Shown here piece after piece: positions 7,077-13,685 of a DNA stretch of 35,545 nt. The notes below the pieces were generated by a model that was given only the letters and a program-made list of their open reading frames with translations, searched no databases and had not been told where the DNA came from. Source of the DNA: Deltaproteobacteria bacterium (GTDB lineage Bacteria > Myxococcota_A > Polyangia > JAAYKL01); assembly GCA_016936575.1 (NCBI GenBank), contig JAFGXQ010000140.1:1-35545 (forward strand). The letters run 5' to 3'. Each line of letters begins with the position of its first letter. Position 1 is the first letter of the stretch. The translations under genes and the position numbers were made by a program.

Positions 7077-8312
7077 TTAAAATATTTCTCTAAACCACCC
7101 GGACATCCGCCCGAGCACTTTTGAGTACACTTTGTCTTCCCGCACACGAATAACGCTCCCGGTGTTATCGGTGTCGTGCATCGCGCCGTAATTCACTAAT
7201 CCTGCGCCGGTGGCATAAATCGGATTGGCCACCATATCTTCCATGCCGCCGAAACCGAACGGGATACCCCGGCGCACCGGCATGCCGGTCGTCTCTTCTG
7301 CAGCCTCGGGGAGTCCCTCCAGAAGTGTGGCGCCACCCGTTACCACCAGACCACTTGCAAGCAGATCCGCATAACCGCTCTCCAGAATCGCACGATGAAC
7401 CAGCATGAATATTTCTTCCACACGAGGTTCGATGATATGCGCCAACACTTCACGGGGCTGCTCTACCGGCGGGCGCCCGCCAACGGACGGAACCAGAATG
7501 GTCTCATCCGGATCAACCAGTTTCACCATGGCGCAGCCATGATTCTGTTTAATACGCTCAGCCTCGGCTTTGGGCGTCCTCAATCCCATCGCGATGTCTG
7601 CCGTCAGATGTTTTCCGCCGACCGAAATCACCGATGTATGCGCCACTGCGCCATCCACATAGATAATCAAATCTGTCGTCCCGCCGCCGATGTCAACCAT
7701 CGCAACGCCGAGTTCTTTTTCGTCTTCGTGCAGTACAGATTCAGCCGATGCGATTTGCTCCAAAACAATATCTGCCACATCGAGCCCGCATCGCTGCGCA
7801 CATTTAACAATATTCTGGGCAGAAGTTACCGCACCGGTAATGATGTGCACGCGACCCTCCAGGCGAACGCCGTTCATCCCCACCGGGTTTTTCACCCCCT
7901 CCTGGTCATCGACAACGTACCCCTGCGGAATGGCATGAATAACCTCTCGGTCCATGGGAATCGCCACCGCTTTGGCTTGCTCTATCACACGCTCCACATC
8001 GGATTGAGAAATCTCGCGGTCTTTCACCGCCACAATCCCGTTGTTGTTGAACGAAGAAATGTGACCGCCCGCGATTCCGGCATACACCGTCGAAATCTCC
8101 ACGCCCGCCATTTGCTCCGCCTCCTCAATCGCACGAGTAATGGAATTGCAGGTCGCATCGATATTTACCACCACCCCTTTGTGTAACCCAGCGGACGGAT
8201 GCGAACCGATTCCGATAATATCCGTGCCCTCTTCGGTTACCTCACCGACAACGGCCGCCACTTTCGTTGTTCCAATATCAAGACCTACAATGATCTCTCC
8301 GCAATTTGCCAT
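7077..8312 (-). CDS. ftsA: Cell division protein FtsA
   Basis: The actin-like membrane tether of the Z-ring, 411 residues. It has the actin/Hsp70-fold phosphate loops IIVGLDIGTTKVAAVVGE near the N-terminus and VAMVDIGGGTTDLIIY near 205, the adenosine motif GLVVTGGATLLEG near 328, and the C-terminal amphipathic helix (VLGRMSGWFREIF) that inserts in the inner membrane. It is first in the leftward ftsA-ftsZ unit. No ftsQ, ddl or mur gene lies upstream: a 515-bp AT-rich gap follows and the next gene is a metabolic fusion. A modest AAGGCAGG site precedes the ATG. Confidence 0.97.
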   Translation of the reverse strand: MANCGEIIVGLDIGTTKVAAVVGEVTEEGTDIIGIGSHPSAGLHKGVVVNIDATCNSITRAIEEAEQMAGVEISTVYAGIAGGHISSFNNNGIVAVKDREISQSDVERVIEQAKAVAIPMDREVIHAIPQGYVVDDQEGVKNPVGMNGVRLEGRVHIITGAVTSAQNIVKCAQRCGLDVADIVLEQIASAESVLHEDEKELGVAMVDIGGGTTDLIIYVDGAVAHTSVISVGGKHLTADIAMGLRTPKAEAERIKQNHGCAMVKLVDPDETILVPSVGGRPPVEQPREVLAHIIEPRVEEIFMLVHRAILESGYADLLASGLVVTGGATLLEGLPEAAEETTGMPVRRGIPFGFGGMEDMVANPIYATGAGLVNYGAMHDTDNTGSVIRVREDKVYSKVLGRMSGWFREIF

Positions 8313-8827
8313 GTGGACACCTGCCTTTTTGACCTTTTTGAGCGAACCGAAATGTACTGCTCACGTGTCACAGTGGCATGGGTGGATAATCAGAATCAAA
8401 TTTTTGACCTAAAAAAACGACCTTTTTTTACCAAAGAAAAATCTTCTGCGAATAACCCGAGGCGGCAAAACTTTACCTCATTTTTCACTGATTACTTTTT
8501 AATCTGTTAATATCATTAAGATATTCAACATGGACAAACAAACAGATAATGAATCTCAATCCACTGATTATCCGTTCATAAAAAGGCATATTTTTTTAAT
8601 AAAAAAATAATTTTTTCATGCTCACATTTTAAAAACGCACTTTAAAAAATCCGTCTTCTCCCAAAACGATAAAAAAGATTTTAGATTCAATTCCGTAACA
8701 ACTTCCCGAACTGGTCAGGACGCCTTTGAATCACTACAGTGATAACGAAGCAAATACAGGACAGACACCTGCCCCAATGATAGGGGTGTCAAAGTAACAC
8801 GATTAAATGGATTTCTTCAGCGAGAGA
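8313..8827. other. Long AT-rich non-coding region upstream of ftsA
   Basis: No gene is supported here. It contains long A and T runs, a perfect dyad AATATC-ATTAA-GATATT (8509-8525), a palindrome ATCACT-AC-AGTGAT (8730-8743), an imperfect GC-rich hairpin (8764-8790) just past the upstream gene's stop, and TTTTTGACCT twice (8326-8335 and 8401-8410). It should carry the ftsA promoter, but no -35/-10 pair stands out. One near-match to a DnaA box (GGTGGATAA near 8390) is not enough to call an origin. Confidence 0.5.
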
Positions 8828-10693
8828 TTACGCGTGTTGCTTCAGTACGGTAGCGTCTTCCTGAGTACGAGCGGCTGACAGAACCTTACCCATTGCACTC
8901 AAAAACTCATCAATGTGTACTTCTTCGAGTGCCCCCATATTCGCTACCTGAAAATAACTCCCCGCCAGCTCGCCTTTGCTTTCGTACACAATGTATCCCT
9001 GACTTTTCAAGCCGTGATAAATGTCAGAATAAGTGAGTCCATCCGGAACCTTCACGATGGTAACGCTGTGAGAAGAGCGATTTTCATCGAGTAACAGCGC
9101 CATTCCAAGAGAACGCAAACCGTTGCGCAGGCGGGAACTGAGCGACACGTAATGCTCCATGCGTGATTCAACCCCCACATCCAACAACTCGTCCAACGCC
9201 GCGTTCAAACTCATCATCGTGTTCACCCCCGGCGTAAACGGGGTTTGCGAACGCTTCGTCATAAACTCATGATACTTCCGCAAATCCAGGTAGTAGCTGC
9301 GCGGGCTCTCGTCTTTTATTCGCGACCAAACCCGCGGATGAACACATACACTCGCCACGCCGGAAAACGCATGCAGACACTTGTTGGCACTGGTCACACA
9401 CACATCGATTTCGTCTGCAACCACGTCAAGCTGCTCCGCACCGAGGCTGGAAACCGCATCGACAATCAGCAGGCGATCATGTTTGCGAACCACTGCGCCC
9501 ACTTCACCGACGGGGTTCAACACTGCCATCGACGTTTCGTGATGTATCATTCCGACCGCGGCGATATCCGGATCGGCCGCGAGTGCGGCATCCAGTGAAT
9601 CGACCTGCAACTCCTGTCCCCAAGGTACGATGAACGGAACGACTTCAATATTGTACACATCTGCGATTTCGCTCAGCCGCTCGCCAAAGGCGCCGTTGCT
9701 GAGCACCAGGAATTTCTTTCCGTGGGGAACAAACGTGCTGATTGCCGATTCCATCCCACCGGTGCCCGACGCAGTAATCACGAACACATCGTGTTCATCG
9801 GTGGCTTTGAACACCCGGCGCAACTTACGCTGAATGGAATCGAGCAAGTTCGAGAAAATCGGCTCCCGGTGACACATGTCGCGCGCGCCCACCGCAGCTT
9901 TCACACGCGGTGTGGTGGTAACCGGACCGGGATTGAGCAACATGGCGTGCTCACCGTCATAGCTGGTTTCCAACGTGTCGCCGTGCAACTGAATCAGCAG
10001 CTCCGCATATCGTCTTGCCTGCGGACTGGAGATACTGATCCATCGCACGTTTTTCACATCCAGCATCCGAACGCGCCCCCGTCTGGCCATCGCGCGCAGG
10101 CTGTCCTCCAACGAAATCTCAACATCTTCGAGCAATCTTTTCAATTTGTCGACCAGGTCGGGAGAAATCCGAACAATACCCGGACACACCCCGTCGGGAC
10201 GCTCAATATTCATTCCGAAATCAGAAATGGTGTTTCCTTCCAGTCGAACCTTCAAACATTCTTCCTGATCGAATACATCATCACAGCGGCGATCGACCGC
10301 CAGCACAACTGAATCCACCGGCGCCGGCGAATTCAAAATGCGACGAATCAACGACGGGGGATACAAATGATCGGAAGGCACCAACACCACCTGCTGATTA
10401 ATCCATCCGGATGCGGCAATAATGGAATGCGCACTGCCGTGCTTCCAATTGTCGTTATGTACCACGGTCACTGGAATATCGAGGTGGTAGCTGTCGAGGG
10501 CGCGTCTGATTTTTTCGGACTGATACCCGGTCACTACAACCGCTTCGTCGATACCTGCTGCATGAAGCGTACGAAGATTTCGAATAATCAACGGCAGTCC
10601 AGCCACCTTCGCCAATGCTTTTACGTGTCCGGAACCGTTTACAACGCGTTCACTTCGTTCATCTGCCAGAATGATTGCTCTTTTCATAACCAT
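8828..10693 (-). CDS. Nucleotidyltransferase-like / 2-aminoethylphosphonate transaminase fusion
   Basis: About 621 residues; the ATG at 10693 is chosen for the GGAGGGG site ten bases upstream, although the frame is open to 10750. Residues 1-240 resemble sugar- or inositol-phosphate/AEP nucleotidyltransferases (VKALAKVAGLPLI, EAVVVTGYQSEKI, VVLVPSDHLYPP), but the usual LAAGxGxRL loop is replaced by ILADERSERVV. From about residue 250 it is a fold-type I PhnW-like transaminase: LLNPGPVTTTPRV, FVITASGTGGMES, HHETSMAVLNPV, VDAVSSLGAEQLDV, and SANKCLHAF with PLP lysine near K438. PhnW interconverts phosphonoacetaldehyde and 2-aminoethylphosphonate using alanine/pyruvate. Fusion to a PntC-type cytidylyltransferase is known in phosphonate biosynthesis, but no PEP mutase or decarboxylase gene is nearby, so the substrate is uncertain. 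Confidence 0.85.
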   Translation of the reverse strand: MVMKRAIILADERSERVVNGSGHVKALAKVAGLPLIIRNLRTLHAAGIDEAVVVTGYQSEKIRRALDSYHLDIPVTVVHNDNWKHGSAHSIIAASGWINQQVVLVPSDHLYPPSLIRRILNSPAPVDSVVLAVDRRCDDVFDQEECLKVRLEGNTISDFGMNIERPDGVCPGIVRISPDLVDKLKRLLEDVEISLEDSLRAMARRGRVRMLDVKNVRWISISSPQARRYAELLIQLHGDTLETSYDGEHAMLLNPGPVTTTPRVKAAVGARDMCHREPIFSNLLDSIQRKLRRVFKATDEHDVFVITASGTGGMESAISTFVPHGKKFLVLSNGAFGERLSEIADVYNIEVVPFIVPWGQELQVDSLDAALAADPDIAAVGMIHHETSMAVLNPVGEVGAVVRKHDRLLIVDAVSSLGAEQLDVVADEIDVCVTSANKCLHAFSGVASVCVHPRVWSRIKDESPRSYYLDLRKYHEFMTKRSQTPFTPGVNTMMSLNAALDELLDVGVESRMEHYVSLSSRLRNGLRSLGMALLLDENRSSHSVTIVKVPDGLTYSDIYHGLKSQGYIVYESKGELAGSYFQVANMGALEEVHIDEFLSAMGKVLSAARTQEDATVLKQHA

Positions 10694-10936
10694 CTTACTT
10701 TCCCCTCCAAAAAAACATGGAAAAGATGAAATACTTGCAAGCAAATACAAGATAAACAGTGCAACAAAAATACAGTGTATAAAAAATACAACATATCAAC
10801 GTTGCAAAAAATATACTACAATGATGGTGAAATTTAAAATAATCGCCCGAATCCGGCGTCATATGGGCAATCTATCAAATCGCAACGCATCGCTGCAGAT
10901 ATTTGTCTGGACTATTAAGCAATCCCTATGCCAGCC

Positions 10937-11902
10937 TCAAGTGTTTTCCGATATTTTTCGAAGATATGATAATGTTTCGAGAAAAGTGGGCGGCGGCTCA
11001 ATTTCAAATCGCATGCGCTCCCCGGTTTCGGGGTGATCAAACCCCAGCAGTTCCGCGTGCAGCGCCTGCCCGGGGAGATTTTTGTGCGCTTTCATCAATT
11101 CAGAATCCATACGACGGGGTGAATACAAGGGGTCTCCCAGCAACGGGAAACCGTTGTCAAAACAGTGAACCCGCACCTGATGGGTACGTCCGGTATGCAG
11201 CGTCACACGAATCAAAGCCGCGCCGCGAAACCGTTCCACTGTCTCCACCACACTGATTGCCTCCTTGCCGCGGGTGACCTTAGATGAAAACAATTTCCGG
11301 TCATTGGCCTTACGTCCGTGCAGAGAGCGAATTTCCATATGATCAGGAGGATTGCCCGTCACAAGCACTCGATACCGACGATCCACACTGTGGACCTGAA
11401 ACTGTTCTGTCAACCGCTTCAGCGCTGTCTCAGTTTTGGCCACCACCATCAATCCTGAGGTATCCTTGTCTAAGCGATGCACCAATCCCGGCCGCAACGC
11501 ATCGCCGGCCGTTATCGAGAATCGATGTACCAACCCGTTCACCAGGGTACCGCTCGGATGGCCCGGCGCCGGGTGCACCACCATGCCCTGCGGCTTATTA
11601 ATCACAACCACCGCGTCATCTTCGAACTGAATATCCAGTTCCATCGGTTCCGGCTCGGCGTTGAGGGGTGTCAGCGGCGGAATATCGAGAACCACCAGTT
11701 GCTTGAATTTCAACTTTTTCGAAGGTCGATTTACGACCATACCATCCACCGTGACCTGGCCATCCTCCACATATTTTTTCAGCTGTGATCTGGAAGGTTC
11801 GATTTCTTTGTCTCGCAGAAAATGATCGAGGCGCTGTCCATGCTCTTCAGCGGACACAACCCAGCTTTCAGTGACCGTCTGTCGATGTTCTGAAAAAGTC
11901 AC
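10937..11902 (-). CDS. rluD: RluD-family 23S rRNA pseudouridine synthase
   Basis: About 321 residues from the GTG at 11902, which has GGAAG in good position; a TTG at 11947 would add 15 residues without a ribosome site. An N-terminal S4 RNA-binding domain (GQRLDHFLRDKEIEPSRSQ, VEDGQVTVDG) is followed by the RluA/RluD catalytic domain with INKPQGMVVHPAPG, the signature HRLDKDTSGL (catalytic Asp at about residue 145) and GRTHQVRVH. RluD-type enzymes make pseudouridines in helix 69 of 23S rRNA; specificity within RluA/C/D cannot be read with certainty. It follows the small conserved gene at 11972 on the same strand, probably co-transcribed. Confidence 0.93.
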   Translation of the reverse strand: MTFSEHRQTVTESWVVSAEEHGQRLDHFLRDKEIEPSRSQLKKYVEDGQVTVDGMVVNRPSKKLKFKQLVVLDIPPLTPLNAEPEPMELDIQFEDDAVVVINKPQGMVVHPAPGHPSGTLVNGLVHRFSITAGDALRPGLVHRLDKDTSGLMVVAKTETALKRLTEQFQVHSVDRRYRVLVTGNPPDHMEIRSLHGRKANDRKLFSSKVTRGKEAISVVETVERFRGAALIRVTLHTGRTHQVRVHCFDNGFPLLGDPLYSPRRMDSELMKAHKNLPGQALHAELLGFDHPETGERMRFEIEPPPTFLETLSYLRKISENT

Positions 11903-11971
11903 GATATCTTCCGATGCAGCACTAGTGGCAAGGGATGTAAAATTCAAAGAAGAGAAAAAGCAGTCCCGAAA

Positions 11972-12235
11972 TTACCACAATTTACATTTGATGTGGCCTT
12001 TGGACTTGATCAGCAAATCAATAATGGCCCGATCATAAAAATTCTTGTCCTTCAATTCAGGCACCACCCGGCTGTCAAACAGCTCACGCCCTTCCTTGAT
12101 TTCTTCTGACAAAATGTCGTACAAATTGTCCGCCTGCAACCCTTCGAGAATTTTCTCCTCGTTATACAGAGACAAATCTGATGCTATTGCTCTTGCCAAT
12201 CTTCTGGCAGCCTGTTCTGTTTCGATAATTCGCAT
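11972..12235 (-). CDS. Small conserved helical protein of unknown function
   Basis: An 87-residue, charged, mostly helical protein (ARRLARAIASDLSLYNEEKI; LSEEIKEGRELFDSRV) with no signal peptide or membrane segment. The ATG at 12235 has a strong GGGAGG site, so the gene is well supported as real. Its style is that of small cytosolic proteins seen in deltaproteobacterial genomes, loosely like DUF507, but I cannot assign a family. It is probably the first gene of a two-gene unit with the pseudouridine synthase. Confidence 0.75.
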   Translation of the reverse strand: MRIIETEQAARRLARAIASDLSLYNEEKILEGLQADNLYDILSEEIKEGRELFDSRVVPELKDKNFYDRAIIDLLIKSKGHIKCKLW

Positions 12236-12355
12236 TCCAACCTCCCAAAAACATTACATAAAGTATCATGCGCGCCGACTCGGGTCAATTTCGCTGTACT
12301 TTTTTGCTGAGAATATCATAATTTTCGGTCAAAATTCAAAATACAGGCGTCATCC

Positions 12356-13240
12356 ATGGCACCCAAACAACTCTCCATCGCATCGATAGCCCATCCAACC
12401 GCTGATTCCAACACAGGCACCACCCAAAAGCCGCTTATCCTGTCGGCATCCAGGCGCACCGATCTTCCCGGTTTCTTTCCAACAGAATGCAGTGATATCA
12501 TACGAAATAAGGCAAAGCGGTTGCGTTCCAGATTTTTATACGGCGTGGTGTTCTGGACCAAACGCCCGGGGGCATTTCTGCAAAACCGACCTCTGAGAAA
12601 ACTCGTTGAGGAACTGGAAAACCCGTTGGTACAACTCACCATTACCGGATTGGGAGGCACGCCGCTGGAACCCGGAATTCCCCCCGTACAGCACACCCTT
12701 GCCATGCTCCCCGAACTCGTCCGGCTGTTCAAGGCGAATCCGCAGCGTGTTCGCTGGCGTTTTGACCCTCTGCTGAAGCAACACAACGGTATCGACGACT
12801 TCAATATCATCGCCGAAGCAGTTGCCGCCGTTGGGATTCAGGAATGCACCATCTCATTTCCGACCTACTTCAGCCTGAAAGGAAACCTGACATCGCAGTT
12901 CAATCTCGCCGGAATACCCAAATGGAACAATACCGAGAAAGCGGACTTTGTCGCGGAGCTGACCGATGCGGCTCGCCAATTCAATATTGGACTGAAAAGC
13001 TGTGCGCAGCCTGAAATATGTACCATAAACTCGGCTGTCCAACCGGCCGCATGCATCGACGCCGCGCTTATCCGATCGCTGCACCCGAATAGGCTGCCGC
13101 TTCCGCTGGGCAAGGATTCCGCCCAGCGAAAACATTGTCTGTGCGTTGCCAGCGAGGATATCGGAAACTATCACGAACATCGGTGCGGCGGGGGCTGCGT
13201 CTACTGCTATTCGAAAGCCGGGGGCCCTCAGACAGGCTAA
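12356..13240 (+). CDS. DUF1848-family protein with C-terminal Cys cluster
   Basis: A 294-residue protein. The N-terminal LILSASRRTDLPGFFP, the central GVVFWTKRPGAFL and LTITGLGG, and VRWRFDPLL are typical of DUF1848. The C-terminus holds a cysteine cluster, CLC...C...C..CY (C261, C263, C277, C281, C284; pattern HCLCVASEDIG and GGGCVYCYS), likely to bind an iron-sulphur cluster or zinc. The barrel-like layout recalls radical-SAM-related proteins, but the Cys cluster is at the C-terminus. No reaction is established to my knowledge. It diverges from the small gene at 12235 by about 120 bp, and its stop codon overlaps that of the facing gene by four bases. Confidence 0.8.
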   Translation: MAPKQLSIASIAHPTADSNTGTTQKPLILSASRRTDLPGFFPTECSDIIRNKAKRLRSRFLYGVVFWTKRPGAFLQNRPLRKLVEELENPLVQLTITGLGGTPLEPGIPPVQHTLAMLPELVRLFKANPQRVRWRFDPLLKQHNGIDDFNIIAEAVAAVGIQECTISFPTYFSLKGNLTSQFNLAGIPKWNNTEKADFVAELTDAARQFNIGLKSCAQPEICTINSAVQPAACIDAALIRSLHPNRLPLPLGKDSAQRKHCLCVASEDIGNYHEHRCGGGCVYCYSKAGGPQTG

Positions 13241-13503
13241 AAATCGCCTGAATCAACCACTTTGGTAATCTCTTTAAGAAAACTGTCTTTCACCTCGATG
13301 GTTTCATAAACCAACGCACGACGTGTATTGATAAAAAAGGCATTCGGTTTTTGCACTCGACCTTCAATCGTGGTTACTTCAAGCCGTATCACCCCGCCCG
13401 GTTTATCCTGCGCAACGGCGTACGAACCGCACAGCCCCGCCGTCAGAATTATCCATCCTAAAGTTTTCATCCCTCTGCGCATACGCCATTTCCCCAGATT
13501 CAC
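13237..13503 (-). CDS. Small periplasmic protein of unknown function
   Basis: An 88-residue protein from a GTG at 13503 preceded by GGAAG; internal ATGs at 13482 and 13470 are alternatives. A signal peptide (MKTLGWIILTAGLCGSYAVAQ) leads to a short mature domain VIRLEVTTIEGRVQKPNAFFI...YETIEVKDSFLKEI, perhaps a small beta domain. The family is not firmly recognised. Its last four bases overlap the end of the DUF1848 gene on the other strand. Confidence 0.65.
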   Translation of the reverse strand: MNLGKWRMRRGMKTLGWIILTAGLCGSYAVAQDKPGGVIRLEVTTIEGRVQKPNAFFINTRRALVYETIEVKDSFLKEITKVVDSGDF

Positions 13504-13624
13504 AACGGCTTCCGGTGATGAAACATCAAACCGGAATTAACCATTCCTTTTTCATGTACGACGTACTATATCATAGTTCAAATTACTGAGAACACAAACT
13601 TCATTTTATTACCAATATGAACAT

Positions 13625-13664
13625 CGTCTGTATCCCAATCCCCTGATTTCCCGATGTACAGACG
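13625..13664. promoter_or_regulatory. Inverted repeat in front of the RND exporter gene
   Basis: CGTCTGTA (13625-13632) and TACAGACG (13657-13664) are perfect 8-bp arms 24 bases apart, ending four bases before the AAGGAG ribosome site of the exporter gene. It may be an operator or a leader hairpin affecting translation. A shorter palindrome GTACG-A-CGTAC lies upstream at 13556-13566. Confidence 0.35.
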
Positions 13665-13685
13665 CCCAAGGAGCACTCTCTTTTC

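Noticed and set aside
7395-8186. A 263-codon open frame antisense to ftsA
   Set aside because: Same pattern of an antisense shadow: fully inside ftsA, His/Arg/Asn-rich, no ribosome site.
8326-8410. Direct repeat TTTTTGACCT (8326-8335 and 8401-8410) and a near-match to a DnaA box
   Set aside because: A ten-base repeat in AT-rich DNA and one imperfect box do not support an origin or a regulatory array.
8764-8790. GC-rich imperfect hairpin past the transaminase-fusion gene, considered as a Rho-independent terminator
   Set aside because: The stem (GACACC...GGTGTC with a bulged CCCC/GGGG) is not followed by a T-tract on the transcribed strand.
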